64,000 nt of DNA from Hymenobacter aerilatus (GCF_022921095.1 NZ_CP095053.1:4940501-5004500); one strand, 5' to 3'. Positions 40,714 through 51,011 are shown, counted from the stretch's first letter. Numbers and translations: made by a program. The notes: generated by a model from the sequence alone, not told the origin.

Positions 40714-43700
40714 TTGGCTACACCGAAAGAAACGGCTTTGCAGAAAGCCTACGAGCGGATCAACTTCGCCAAGATTAAAAAGGTTATTGAGTATCCGGAC
40801 TTCTTGGACGTGCAGTTGCAGTCGTTCCAAGATTTCTTCCAGTTGGAGACGGCCGCCGAGAACCGGACCGATGAAGGGTTGTTCAAGGTGTTCGCGGAGA
40901 ACTTTCCTATCTCGGACTCGCGCGAGAACTTCGTTCTGGAGTTTATTGATTATCACATTGACCCGCCGAAGTACTCGGTGGATGAATGTATTGACCGTGG
41001 CCTAACTTATTCGGTGCCACTGAAAGCAAAGTTGCGTCTTATCTGCAATGATACGGACAACGAAGATTTTGAGACAATTGAGCAGGAAGTGTTTTTGGGA
41101 AATATCCCATACATGACTGAAAAAGGCTCGTTTGTTATCAATGGCGCAGAGCGTGTAATTGTATCTCAGTTGCACCGCTCACCGGGCGTGTTCTTTGCGC
41201 AAAGCAAGCATACTAACGGCACGAAGCTATATTCTGCTCGTATCATTCCGTTTAAAGGTTCGTGGATTGAGTTTGCCACGGACGTGAACAACGTAATGTA
41301 TGCGTATATCGACCGGAAGAAGAAATTCCCGGTTACTACCCTATTGCGTGCTATCGGCTATGGTACGGACAAAGACATTCTAGATCTATTCGGATTGTCG
41401 GAGGAGGTAAAAGCTGATAAGAAGATCCTGAAGAAAGCTGTAGGTCGTAAGCTGGCCGCTCGGGTACTCCGCACTTGGACAGAAGACTTCGTAGATGAAG
41501 ATACCGGTGAGGTAGTATCTATCGACCGGAACGAGGTATTGTTGGAGCGTGACTCGACTATTGAAGACGAGGATATTGACACCATCATCAACTCAGGCAC
41601 AAAGTCGGTTATCCTGCACCGCGAGAACGTGAATATTGCGGACTACGCAATTATTTATAATACGCTGCAAAAAGACAACTCCAACTCGGAGAAGGAAGCT
41701 GTAGAGCAAATTTATCGTCAGCTCCGTAACACGGAGGCGCCTGATGAAGAGACGGCTCGCGACATCATCCAAAAACTGTTCTTCTCGGACAAGCGTTACG
41801 ACCTTGGTGACGTAGGTCGTTACCGTATCAACAAGAAGCTAGGTATCGATACCAATTGGGAAGCTCGTGTGCTGACCAACGAGGATATCGTACTCATCGT
41901 GAAATACCTGATCGGGCTGATCAACTCGAAGGCCATTGTCGATGACATTGACCACTTGAGCAACCGCCGGGTACGTACGGTAGGGGAGCAGCTCTATGCC
42001 CAGTTCGGGGTAGGCTTGGCCCGTATGGCGCGTACTATCAAGGAGCGCATGAACGTGCGTGATAACGAAGACTTCAAGCCGGTTGATCTAATCAACGCCC
42101 GGACTTTGTCGTCGGTTATCAACTCGTTTTTCGGTACCAACCAGCTGTCGCAGTTTATGGACCAAACCAACCCACTGGCTGAGGTGACGCACAAGCGTCG
42201 CGTATCGGCACTGGGGCCAGGAGGTCTGTCGCGGGAGCGTGCTGGTTTCGAAGTACGTGACGTACACTACACACACTATGGTCGTTTGTGCACCATTGAG
42301 ACGCCAGAAGGTCCGAACATCGGTCTGATTTCGTCGCTATGTGTGCACGCTCGCGTAAACTCGATGGGCTTCATTGAGACGCCCTACCGTACGGTAGAGA
42401 GCGGTAAGGTCGACATGACTGAGAACGTGAAGTATCTGACGGCTGAGGAAGAGGATACCCACCACATTGCGCAGGCAAACGCCCGTTTGGATGATTCGGG
42501 TAACTTCGTAAACGAGCTGGTGAAAGGCCGTTTCGAGGGTGACTTCCCGGTAGTGGGTCCTGACGAGTATAGCTACATGGACGTAGCACCAAACCAGATT
42601 GTATCGGTAGCTGCTTCGCTGATTCCTTTCCTCGAACACGACGATGCTAACCGTGCCCTGATGGGTTCGAACATGCAACGTCAGGCTGTACCTCTGCTGA
42701 AAGCGACTGCACCTATCGTTGGTACAGGTCTGGAAGGCCGTGTGGCAATCGATTCGCGGACGCTGGTAGTAGCCGAAGGTGATGGGGTAATCGATTATGT
42801 AGATGCAAATAAGATTATTGTAAAATATGATCTAACGGCTGATGACATTCTCGTGAGCTTCGATGCTGAGCGTATTACCTACGACTTGATCAAGTTCCGC
42901 CGTACAAACCAAGATACTTGCATCAACCTTTCACCTATTGTGAAGCGTGGTCAGCGCGTGAGCAAGGGTGAGCCACTATGTGAAGGCTATGGCACCAACA
43001 ACGGTGAACTAGCCTTAGGACGCAACATGCAAGTGGCTTTCATGCCATGGCAGGGTTATAACTTCGAGGATGCCATTGTCATCTCGGAGCGGGTAGTACG
43101 CGACGATATCTTCACCTCGATTCACATTGAGGAGTTTGAGTTGGAGGTGCGTGAGACCAAGCGCGGCGAAGAAGAACTGACGTCGGAAATTCCGAACGTG
43201 AGCGAAGAAGCTGTGCGCAACCTTGATGACAACGGTATTATCCGTCTGGGCGCTGAGGTTCGTGAAGGCGACATCCTCATCGGTAAGATCACGCCGAAGG
43301 GCGAAACAGATCCTACCCCAGAAGAGAAGCTGCTCCGCGCCATTTTCGGTGACAAAGCCGGTGATGTGAAGGATGCCTCGCTTAAGGCGCCACCATCCCT
43401 GAACGGGGTAGTAATTGGCACGAAGCTGTTCTCGCGTCCGAAGAAAGACAAGAACCTGCGTGCCAAGTCGAAGAAGGAAGTGGAAGAGTTGAAAGACTCC
43501 TACGCGAAGGAGCTTCGTGGCGTGAAAGCGGTGATGATCGACAAACTGGTGCAACTGCTGGACGGCAAAACGTCCCAGGGCGTGAAGCACAAGTTTGGTG
43601 ACGAAATCCTGACGAAGGGTGCCAAGTTTGGGAAGAAGAATATTACCGATGCTCTCTTTCCGGACAAGAACCCTTACAAGGACGAAAGCAATTACGCTGT

Positions 43701-44604
43701 GCCGGAGGAGGTGAACATGTTTAAAGACCTGATCTTGGAAGGCTGGACAGCCGACGAGAAGGTGAATAGCATGTTGGCTGAGCTAGTGAAAAACTATGCG
43801 AAGCGTCGCAATACTATCACAGCCCGCTTCAAGCGCGACCGATTCACGTTGGAGGTAGGCGACGAGTTGCCTGCTGGCATCGTGCAGTTGGCTAAGGTAT
43901 ACATCGCCAAAAAGCGTAAGCTGAAGGTAGGGGATAAGATGGCTGGTCGTCACGGTAACAAGGGTGTAGTAGCCCGTATCGTGCGCGACGAGGACATGCC
44001 TTTCCTACCCGATGGCACGCCAATGGACATTGTGCTGAACCCGCTAGGTGTACCAAGCCGCATGAACATTGGTCAGATCTACGAGACCGTACTAGGTTGG
44101 GCTGGTTTGAAAATGGGTCGCACCTATGCTACCCCAATTTTCGACGGTGCCACCGAGGACGAAGTAGCGAAAGAGCTGACTGAAGCGGGCCTACCTGACT
44201 GGGGCCGCGCTTACCTACATGATGGCCTGACCGGTGACCGGTTCGACCAGCCTGTAACGGTAGGTGTGATATACATGCTGAAGCTGGGTCACTTGGTTGA
44301 CGATAAGATGCACGCTCGTTCCATCGGGCCGTACTCCCTTATCACGCAGCAGCCGCTCGGTGGTAAGGCGCAGTTTGGTGGTCAGCGCTTCGGTGAGATG
44401 GAAGTGTGGGCACTGGAGGCCTTCGGGGCATCCAACGTGCTACAGGAAATCCTCACCGTGAAGTCGGACGATGTGATTGGTCGTGCTAAAGCGTACGAAG
44501 CCATTGTAAAAGGTGACGTATTGCCCAAGCCAAATATTCCTGAATCATTCAACGTACTCATTCACGAGTTGCGTGGTCTGGCCTTGGAAATCACGCTTGA
44601 CTAA
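40714..44604 (+). CDS. rpoB: DNA-directed RNA polymerase subunit beta
   Basis: The 1296-residue beta subunit has the family hallmarks: rifampicin region FFGTNQLSQFMDQTNPLAEV, then HKRRVSALGPGGLSRERAGF, active-site block GRHGNKGVVARIVRDEDMPF and the C-terminal PYSLITQQPLGGKAQFGGQRFGEMEVWALEA region (cited here as QQPLGGKAQFGGQRFGEMEV). Residues equivalent to rifampicin-contact positions look wild type. The only suitable start is TTG 40714: an in-frame stop lies at 40666 and no ATG or GTG intervenes before the conserved start. A 348-nt structured spacer separates it from rpoC. Confidence 0.98.
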   Translation: MATPKETALQKAYERINFAKIKKVIEYPDFLDVQLQSFQDFFQLETAAENRTDEGLFKVFAENFPISDSRENFVLEFIDYHIDPPKYSVDECIDRGLTYSVPLKAKLRLICNDTDNEDFETIEQEVFLGNIPYMTEKGSFVINGAERVIVSQLHRSPGVFFAQSKHTNGTKLYSARIIPFKGSWIEFATDVNNVMYAYIDRKKKFPVTTLLRAIGYGTDKDILDLFGLSEEVKADKKILKKAVGRKLAARVLRTWTEDFVDEDTGEVVSIDRNEVLLERDSTIEDEDIDTIINSGTKSVILHRENVNIADYAIIYNTLQKDNSNSEKEAVEQIYRQLRNTEAPDEETARDIIQKLFFSDKRYDLGDVGRYRINKKLGIDTNWEARVLTNEDIVLIVKYLIGLINSKAIVDDIDHLSNRRVRTVGEQLYAQFGVGLARMARTIKERMNVRDNEDFKPVDLINARTLSSVINSFFGTNQLSQFMDQTNPLAEVTHKRRVSALGPGGLSRERAGFEVRDVHYTHYGRLCTIETPEGPNIGLISSLCVHARVNSMGFIETPYRTVESGKVDMTENVKYLTAEEEDTHHIAQANARLDDSGNFVNELVKGRFEGDFPVVGPDEYSYMDVAPNQIVSVAASLIPFLEHDDANRALMGSNMQRQAVPLLKATAPIVGTGLEGRVAIDSRTLVVAEGDGVIDYVDANKIIVKYDLTADDILVSFDAERITYDLIKFRRTNQDTCINLSPIVKRGQRVSKGEPLCEGYGTNNGELALGRNMQVAFMPWQGYNFEDAIVISERVVRDDIFTSIHIEEFELEVRETKRGEEELTSEIPNVSEEAVRNLDDNGIIRLGAEVREGDILIGKITPKGETDPTPEEKLLRAIFGDKAGDVKDASLKAPPSLNGVVIGTKLFSRPKKDKNLRAKSKKEVEELKDSYAKELRGVKAVMIDKLVQLLDGKTSQGVKHKFGDEILTKGAKFGKKNITDALFPDKNPYKDESNYAVPEEVNMFKDLILEGWTADEKVNSMLAELVKNYAKRRNTITARFKRDRFTLEVGDELPAGIVQLAKVYIAKKRKLKVGDKMAGRHGNKGVVARIVRDEDMPFLPDGTPMDIVLNPLGVPSRMNIGQIYETVLGWAGLKMGRTYATPIFDGATEDEVAKELTEAGLPDWGRAYLHDGLTGDRFDQPVTVGVIYMLKLGHLVDDKMHARSIGPYSLITQQPLGGKAQFGGQRFGEMEVWALEAFGASNVLQEILTVKSDDVIGRAKAYEAIVKGDVLPKPNIPESFNVLIHELRGLALEITLD

Positions 44605-44952
44605 ATTTTGAAAATAGTGGCTGCTGATATTTCGGTATCGGCAGCCACTTTTCAAGTCAGCTAGAATAGTATAGAGTACCCGCGGTTCGGGAAGCCTATA
44701 ACAGCTGCTGCCGGCGTTGTTCCGAGATATGGTCAGAACAACATTCATCCCCGGATACAGCTGGCTGCAATTCGATTCAGCTTTTGAATCAACCAACTAG
44801 TAAGACCTGGCGGAAAACTACTGCGCGGCGTACCTATCCGACCCACAGAGCACTTTTCGCAGAGTCGAACTGTTATGTTCTTTCCGACCTGTCTTAAGAC
44901 TAGCGGAACCAACAAACAGATACAAGCCAACAGCTAACAACAGCTACCCTAC
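44605..44952 (+). other. rpoB-rpoC spacer
   Basis: This 348-nt gap holds no likely gene. A terminator-like hairpin lies at 44616-44649 and a further 7-bp stem, GTTGTTC/GAACAAC, about 100 nt later. No TAnnTTTG promoter element was found before rpoC. The length is unusual for rpoBC. Confidence 0.6.
44616..44652 (+). terminator. Terminator-like hairpin after rpoB
   Basis: AGTGGCTGC pairs with GCAGCCACT, extended by TGATA/TATCG to about 14 bp, with a TTTT run at 44649-44652. Confidence 0.75.
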
Positions 44953-47900
44953 ATGGCGTTTGCAAAAAACAAGAAACTGGTACAGGACTTCTCGAAAGTT
45001 ACCATTTCGCTGGCTTCGCCCGAATCCATTTTGGAGAGGTCGAACGGTGAAGTAGTGAAACCTGAGACGATCAACTACCGGACGTACAAGCCCGAAATGG
45101 GCGGTCTATTCTGCGAGCGAATCTTCGGTCCGGTGAAGGACTGGGAGTGCCACTGCGGCAAATACAAGCGGATTCGCTACAAGGGTATCATCTGCGACCG
45201 TTGCGGCGTGGAGGTAACCGAGAAGAAAGTGCGTCGGGAGCGGATGGGCCACATCGAATTGGTGGTGCCCGTTGCGCATATCTGGTACTTCAAGTCCCTA
45301 CCTAACAAGATCGGCTACTTGCTGGGCCTACCCACCAAGAAGCTCGACCAGATTATCTATTACGAGCGTTACGCTGTAGTGCAGCCAGGTATTTTGGCTG
45401 AAGAAGGCGTACAGCAACTTGACTTCCTCACAGAAGACGAGTACTTGGACATCATCGACCGTCTCCCCCGCGAGAACCAGATGCTGCCTAACGAAGATCC
45501 GAACAAATTCATCGCCAAGATGGGTGCCGACGCGTTGCAAATGCTGCTCGAGCGTACCAACTTGGATGAGCTGTCTTACTCTCTGCGTGACTCAGCTGCC
45601 CACGAAACATCGCAGCAGCGGAAAGCTGAGGCTCTGAAGCGTCTGCGCGTAGTGGAAGCATTCCGCGATGCCGCTACCCGCATCGAGAACAAGCCTGAGT
45701 GGATGGTAATCCGCATGGTGCCGGTGATTCCGCCAGAACTGCGCCCACTCGTGCCGTTGGATGGTGGCCGTTTTGCTACCTCCGATTTGAACGACCTGTA
45801 CCGTCGCGTTATCATCCGCAACAACCGTCTCAAGCGCCTGATTGAAATCAAGGCTCCTGAGGTGATTCTGCGGAACGAGAAGCGCATGCTCCAGGAAGCT
45901 GTAGACTCGCTGTTCGACAACTCACGTAAAGTGAATGCCGTGCGTGCTGAGGGTAACCGTGCGCTGAAGTCGCTGTCTGATATGCTGAAAGGCAAGCAGG
46001 GCCGCTTCCGCCAGAATCTGCTCGGTAAGCGCGTTGACTATTCTGGTCGTTCGGTTATTGTTGTAGGCCCCGAGTTGAAGCTGCATGAATGCGGTCTACC
46101 CAAAAATATGGCCGCTGAGCTGTTCAAACCGTTCATCATCCGCAAGCTCATCGAGCGTGGCATTGTGAAGACGGTGAAGTCAGCGAAGAAGATTGTAGAC
46201 CGCAAAGACGCCGTAGTGTGGGACATTCTGGAGAATGTGCTGAAAGGCCACCCTGTTCTCTTGAACCGTGCTCCTACCCTCCACCGCTTAGGTATTCAGG
46301 CTTTCCAGCCGCGTCTCATTGAAGGCAAGGCTATTCAGTTGCACCCGCTCGTTTGTACAGCCTTCAACGCTGACTTTGACGGTGACCAAATGGCTGTGCA
46401 CGTTCCGCTAGGACCGGCTGCTATTCTTGAAGCCTCCATGCTCATGTTGGCTTCGCATAACATCTTGAACCCAGCCAACGGCGCGCCCATCGCGGTACCG
46501 TCGCAGGACATGGTTCTGGGTCTGTACTATGTGACTAAAGGCAAGCGCTCAACCGACGACGAGAAGATTCAAGGCGAAGGCCGAATGTTCTATTCGGACG
46601 AAGAAGTAGTAATTGCTATCAACGAAAAGCAACTTTCTAAGCATGCCTATATCAAGGTGCGCACGAAGGTTCGTGATGAAGACGATAACCTCGTTACTAA
46701 AATCATCGAAACCGTTGCTGGTCGTGTGCTATTCAACCAACTCGTGCCCGAGGAAGTAGGATTCGTAGACGAACTGCTGACGAAGAAGAAGCTTCAGCAG
46801 ATTATCTCGCTGGTGTTCAAGCGGACCGGAATGGCCCGTACCGCACAATTCCTTGACGACATCAAGACGCTTGGTTTCCAGTCGGCTTACAAAGGTGGTC
46901 TGTCGATGGGTCTGGGTGATATCCAGATTCCACAGGAGAAGGACGAGCTGATTCTGCAAGCCCAGAACGACGTGAAAGCCGTAACCCAGAACTACCAGAT
47001 GGGTCTGATTACGGACAACGAGCGTTACAACCAGGTTATCGACATCTGGACGCGCATCAACAACCAAATCACTGAAACCCTCATGGGTCGCCTCGAAAAG
47101 GAGAACCAGGGCTTCAACTCGATTTACATGATGATGCACTCTGGCGCCCGTGGCTCGCGCGAGCAGATTCGTCAGCTCGGCGGTATGCGGGGTCTGATGG
47201 CCAAGCCGCAGAAGTCGTTGCAGGGTTCGGTAGGGGAGATTATCGAAAACCCGATTCTGTCTAACTTCAAAGAAGGGCTGGACGTAATCGAGTACTTCAT
47301 CTCTACCCACGGTGCCCGTAAGGGTCTGGCCGATACCGCTCTGAAAACGGCTGACGCTGGTTACTTGACGCGTCGTCTGGTAGACGTTTCACAAGACGTG
47401 ATCGTGAATGAGGTAGACTGCGGTACGCTGCGTGGCATCGAAACCTTTGCCTTGAAAGACAACGAGGATATCGTAGAATCGTTGGCTGAGCGTATCCTGG
47501 GTCGAGTAGCAGTGCACGATGTAATCGACCCGCTGACCGATGAGGTAATCTTGACGGCTGGCGATGAAATTACCGAAGAGGTAACGCGTCGCATTGATCA
47601 GACCAGCATCGAATCGGTTGAAATCCGTTCGGTACTGACCTGTGAATCGAAGCGTGGTATCTGTGCGAAGTGCTACGGCCGTAACCTGTCATCGGGCCGG
47701 ATGGTACAGAAAGGCGAAGCAGTAGGTGTTATTGCTGCTCAGTCTATCGGTGAGCCTGGCACTCAGCTGACGTTGCGTACCTTCCACGTAGGTGGTACGG
47801 CTTCCAACATTGCGGTGGAAGCTAGCACCCGTGCCAAGTTCAACGGTGTTATCGAATTCGAAGATGTGCGGACGGTAGATACTACCAATGCCGAAGGTGA

Positions 47901-49302
47901 ATCGGTGAAAGTGGTAATGGGCCGTTCAGGCGAGATTCGCATCGTGGAGCCTGGAACTGGCAAAGTGTACATCTCGCACCACATTCCATATGGTTCATTC
48001 CTGCTTGTTGACGAAGGTCAGCAGGTGGAAAAAGGCCAAGAACTCAATAACTGGGATCCGTATAACGCGGTAATTCTAGCTGAGTTTGACGGTACAATTC
48101 AATACGATTCAATTACGGAAGGTGTAACCTACCGTGAAGAATCGGATGAGCAGACAGGTCACCGTGAGAAGGTAATCATCGAATCACGCGATAAGACGCA
48201 GAACCCGTCTATCATTGTTAAGTCGAGCCGTAAAGATGCTGAGGAGTCTCAAAAAGGCTACAGTGTACCAGTAGGCTCTCACTTGAACGTGGAGAATGGC
48301 CAGAAAATCAAAGCAGGTTATATCCTCGCTAAGATTCCGCGTGCCGTAGGTAAGACCCGTGATATCACCGGTGGTCTACCCCGTGTTACGGAACTATTCG
48401 AAGCGCGTAACCCCTCGAACCCGGCTGTTGTGTCCGAAATCGATGGTGTAGTAAGCTACGGTACAGTAAAGCGTGGTAACCGTGAAATCTTTGTCGAGTC
48501 GAAAGACGGTGTGAAGAAGAAATATATGGTGCCGCTGTCGAAGCACATTTTGGTGCAGGACAACGACTTCATCCGAGCCGGTATGCCTCTCTCTGATGGT
48601 GCCATCACGCCGAACGATATCCTGAGCATTCAGGGGCCGGGCGCTGTGCAAGAATACCTCGTGAACGAGATTCAAGAAGTATATCGTCTGCAGGGCGTGA
48701 AGATCAACGACAAGCACATTGAGGTGGTAGTGCGCCAGATGATGCAGAAAGTTGTGATTCTCGATGCCGGCGATACGAGCTTCTTGGAGCACCAGGTAAT
48801 CGACAAGGTGATCTTCATGGAAGAGAACGATACCATCATCGACATGAAGGTGGTAACCGATGCCGGTGACTCTACTAATCTACGCCCTGGCCAGATTGTG
48901 TCAGCTCGTAAGCTACGCGATGAGAACTCGTCACTTAAGCGTCGCGATTTGAAGCTAGTAGAAGTACGTGAAGCGCAACCCGCCGTATCGCGTCCTACCC
49001 TCCAGGGTATTACGCAGGCTTCGTTGGGCACGCAGTCGTTCATCTCGGCCGCTTCCTTCCAGGAAACAACCAAAGTACTGTCGGAAGCTGCCATCCGTGG
49101 CAAAGCTGACGAACTGCTGGGCCTGAAGGAGAACGTAATCGTAGGTCACCTCATCCCAGCCGGCACAGGCTTGCGCGAATACACGCGGCAGGTAGTTGGT
49201 TCGAAGGAGGAACTCGAGGCATTGCAAAACGCTCGGGTAACTGAAGAAGTCGTTGCTCCTAAGAGGACTTCGCGCGCTAAGCGTGAATCAGTGTCGGAGT
49301 AA
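44953..49302 (+). CDS. rpoC: DNA-directed RNA polymerase subunit beta'
   Basis: The 1449-residue beta' subunit carries the catalytic magnesium site NADFDGDQMAVHVPL, the N-terminal zinc site CHCGKYKRIRYKGIICDRCG, bridge and trigger regions and the second zinc cluster (CESKRGICAKCYG). The C-terminal tail (VVAPKRTSRAKRESVSE) is basic. A perfect hairpin terminator follows, so the rpl-rpoBC unit ends here. Confidence 0.98.
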   Translation: MAFAKNKKLVQDFSKVTISLASPESILERSNGEVVKPETINYRTYKPEMGGLFCERIFGPVKDWECHCGKYKRIRYKGIICDRCGVEVTEKKVRRERMGHIELVVPVAHIWYFKSLPNKIGYLLGLPTKKLDQIIYYERYAVVQPGILAEEGVQQLDFLTEDEYLDIIDRLPRENQMLPNEDPNKFIAKMGADALQMLLERTNLDELSYSLRDSAAHETSQQRKAEALKRLRVVEAFRDAATRIENKPEWMVIRMVPVIPPELRPLVPLDGGRFATSDLNDLYRRVIIRNNRLKRLIEIKAPEVILRNEKRMLQEAVDSLFDNSRKVNAVRAEGNRALKSLSDMLKGKQGRFRQNLLGKRVDYSGRSVIVVGPELKLHECGLPKNMAAELFKPFIIRKLIERGIVKTVKSAKKIVDRKDAVVWDILENVLKGHPVLLNRAPTLHRLGIQAFQPRLIEGKAIQLHPLVCTAFNADFDGDQMAVHVPLGPAAILEASMLMLASHNILNPANGAPIAVPSQDMVLGLYYVTKGKRSTDDEKIQGEGRMFYSDEEVVIAINEKQLSKHAYIKVRTKVRDEDDNLVTKIIETVAGRVLFNQLVPEEVGFVDELLTKKKLQQIISLVFKRTGMARTAQFLDDIKTLGFQSAYKGGLSMGLGDIQIPQEKDELILQAQNDVKAVTQNYQMGLITDNERYNQVIDIWTRINNQITETLMGRLEKENQGFNSIYMMMHSGARGSREQIRQLGGMRGLMAKPQKSLQGSVGEIIENPILSNFKEGLDVIEYFISTHGARKGLADTALKTADAGYLTRRLVDVSQDVIVNEVDCGTLRGIETFALKDNEDIVESLAERILGRVAVHDVIDPLTDEVILTAGDEITEEVTRRIDQTSIESVEIRSVLTCESKRGICAKCYGRNLSSGRMVQKGEAVGVIAAQSIGEPGTQLTLRTFHVGGTASNIAVEASTRAKFNGVIEFEDVRTVDTTNAEGESVKVVMGRSGEIRIVEPGTGKVYISHHIPYGSFLLVDEGQQVEKGQELNNWDPYNAVILAEFDGTIQYDSITEGVTYREESDEQTGHREKVIIESRDKTQNPSIIVKSSRKDAEESQKGYSVPVGSHLNVENGQKIKAGYILAKIPRAVGKTRDITGGLPRVTELFEARNPSNPAVVSEIDGVVSYGTVKRGNREIFVESKDGVKKKYMVPLSKHILVQDNDFIRAGMPLSDGAITPNDILSIQGPGAVQEYLVNEIQEVYRLQGVKINDKHIEVVVRQMMQKVVILDAGDTSFLEHQVIDKVIFMEENDTIIDMKVVTDAGDSTNLRPGQIVSARKLRDENSSLKRRDLKLVEVREAQPAVSRPTLQGITQASLGTQSFISAASFQETTKVLSEAAIRGKADELLGLKENVIVGHLIPAGTGLREYTRQVVGSKEELEALQNARVTEEVVAPKRTSRAKRESVSE

Positions 49303-49323
49303 TGCGATAACGAATGCATAAAG

Positions 49324-49358
49324 AACGGCCGGTTAGAGTACTCTAACCGGCCGTTTTG
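49324..49358 (+). terminator. Terminator after rpoC
   Basis: A 15-bp perfect stem (49324-49338 with 49341-49355) with a 2-nt centre and a TTTTGTTT tail. Confidence 0.9.
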
Positions 49359-49397
49359 TTTCTAGTATCTTTAGCTTCTCATCTTTCTACTTCAAAC

Positions 49398-49730
49398 ATG
49401 AGTCATCCATCAGATCCGAGCATTCCGCAAGACCCAAATGCTATTAACATAGAATTACCTGAAGACATCGCTGAAGGGCAATATGCTAATTTGGCTATGA
49501 TTGCGCATAGCAGCAGTGAGTTTGTCATTGACTTCATCCGTTTGATGCCGGGCTTACCTAAAGCAAAAGTAAAAGCTCGTATTGTCATCACACCAGAACA
49601 TGCCAAACGTTTACTGGCAGCATTAGCTGATAATGTAGAACGCTTTGAGCAAACATTTGGTCCAATAAATGCGCAGCCAGAAATGCCTAGTTTTCCTATG
49701 AATTTTGGAGGCGCTGTGGGAGAAGCATAA
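49398..49730 (+). CDS. DUF3467-domain protein
   Basis: The 110-residue protein matches the DUF3467 family: INIELPEDIAEGQYANLAMI, then SSSEFVIDFIRLMPGLPKAKV and ARIVITPEHAKRLLAALADNV. The function is unknown; many Bacteroidota, as I recall, carry a member right after rpoC. It is not in one transcript with rpoC because a strong terminator intervenes; its promoter is not clear, though TATCTTTA at 49366-49373 is one base off the -7 consensus. ATG 49398 is chosen because the family begins soon after it. Confidence 0.8.
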   Translation: MSHPSDPSIPQDPNAINIELPEDIAEGQYANLAMIAHSSSEFVIDFIRLMPGLPKAKVKARIVITPEHAKRLLAALADNVERFEQTFGPINAQPEMPSFPMNFGGAVGEA

Positions 49731-49860
49731 AATACAACTGATATAGCTACAGGACTTGGTCAAACTGCGTCTCACCTTACCTAGAAGGGTAGGGGAGTAT
49801 GAATGAGAAGAGCAATGATAGATTATCTTACGATTCTCTAAAACAAACTATTTCAACCTG

Positions 49861-49892
49861 TTTGCTATTTCAAAACACTTTTTCTACCTTTG
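49861..49892 (+). promoter_or_regulatory. Promoter of the str operon
   Basis: TTTG (49861-49864), a 20-nt spacer and TACCTTTG (49885-49892) fit the Bacteroidota promoter model, 50 nt before rpsL. Confidence 0.75.
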
Positions 49893-49941
49893 CAAGCCTA
49901 ATTTTTTGGGAGAAAACCCTCCTGGACAAACCATTCCGTAG

Positions 49942-50370
49942 ATGCCTACCATTAACCAGTTAGTACGTAAAGGCCGCGAGAAGCTGACGACGAAGTCAAA
50001 GTCGCCGGCTCTTGATGCGTGCCCGCAGCGCCGCGGCGTTTGCACCCGTGTATATACCACTACGCCTAAGAAGCCAAACTCGGCTATGCGTAAAGTTGCC
50101 CGTGTGCGCCTAACCAACGGCAAAGAAGTTAACGCCTACATTCCCGGTGAAGGCCACAACCTGCAGGAGCACAGCATCGTGCTGATCCGTGGCGGCCGCG
50201 TGAAAGATTTGCCAGGTGTGCGTTATCACATCATCCGTGGTGCCCTTGACACTGCCGGTGTAAACGGCCGTTTGCAGCGTCGTTCGAAATATGGCGCTAA
50301 GCGTCCGAAGCCAGGTCAGGCTCCTGCAGCCGGTAAAGGTGGGAAACCAGCACCCGGTAAGAAAAAGTAA
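49942..50370 (+). CDS. rpsL: 30S ribosomal protein S12
   Basis: The 142-residue decoding-centre protein has CTRVYTTTPKKPNSAMRKVA and GRVKDLPGVRYHIIRGALD. Both lysines linked to streptomycin response are present, so a sensitive allele is expected. An extra basic, Pro/Gly/Lys-rich tail of about 18 residues extends beyond the usual end. Confidence 0.97.
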   Translation: MPTINQLVRKGREKLTTKSKSPALDACPQRRGVCTRVYTTTPKKPNSAMRKVARVRLTNGKEVNAYIPGEGHNLQEHSIVLIRGGRVKDLPGVRYHIIRGALDTAGVNGRLQRRSKYGAKRPKPGQAPAAGKGGKPAPGKKK

Positions 50371-50390
50371 ATACTAAGAGATGAGTAGTT

Positions 50391-50435
50391 AGAAGTGAGA
50401 GGTGGGCACCCTATTGTGGTTCCTATCTCACTTCT
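50391..50435 (+). repeat. palindromic spacer between rpsL and rpsG
   Basis: AGAAGTGAGA (50391-50400) pairs with TCTCACTTCT (50426-50435), and further copies of TCACTTCT follow to about 50456. It could be a transcript hairpin or a dispersed repeat. Confidence 0.6.
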
Positions 50436-50462
50436 CACTTCTCGGTACTCACTTCTGCTACT

Positions 50463-50930
50463 ATGAGAAAGTCAAAACCGAAGAAGCGCATTCTCCTTCC
50501 TGATCCCAAATACAAGGAGACGCTGGTAACCCGTTTCGTCAATTACATGATGTACGACGGGAAGAAAAATCTAGCCTACACTATTTTCTATGATGCCTGC
50601 GACCTAGTGGAGCAGCGCACCAAGGAGAGTGGCTTGGAAATGTGGCGTAAAGCCTTGAACAACGTGATGCCAACTGTAGAAGTAAAGAGCCGCCGTGTAG
50701 GTGGTGCTACCTTCCAGGTGCCAATCGAAGTTCGCGCTGACCGTCGTATTGCTGTTGGCTCAAAGTGGTTGATCCAATATGCTCGTCGTCGTGGTGAGAA
50801 AACGATGAAAGATAAGCTGGCTGGAGAAATTATTGCTGCTGCTAAAGGTGAAGGTGCTGCCGTTAAGAAAAAGGACGACACTCACCGCATGGCTGAAGCC
50901 AACAAAGCCTTCTCGCACTTCCGATTCTAA
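50463..50930 (+). CDS. rpsG: 30S ribosomal protein S7
   Basis: The 155-residue primary 16S-binding protein shows MRKSKPKKRILLPDPKYKE, MMYDGKKNLAYTIFYDA and the C-terminal RMAEANKAFSHFRF. It is the usual second gene of the str operon. Confidence 0.97.
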   Translation: MRKSKPKKRILLPDPKYKETLVTRFVNYMMYDGKKNLAYTIFYDACDLVEQRTKESGLEMWRKALNNVMPTVEVKSRRVGGATFQVPIEVRADRRIAVGSKWLIQYARRRGEKTMKDKLAGEIIAAAKGEGAAVKKKDDTHRMAEANKAFSHFRF

Positions 50931-50937
50931 ATCGTTG

Positions 50938-51011
50938 TTAAGGACTTAGGGTCTTAGGAACTTAGTTTTCTCTTTGAAGCTTACTAGGTGCCCAAGACCC
51001 TAAGCCCTTAA
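50938..51011 (+). repeat. long imperfect palindrome between rpsG and fusA
   Basis: TTAAGGACTTAGGGTCTTAG (from 50938) pairs with an almost complementary arm ending at 51011, enclosing about 30 nt. CTTAGG/CCTAAG words recur inside. Confidence 0.65.

Noticed and set aside
41900..50200. Resistance changes in rpoB or rpsL
   Set aside because: The rifampicin-region and streptomycin-lysine residues that I could compare are the usual wild-type ones.
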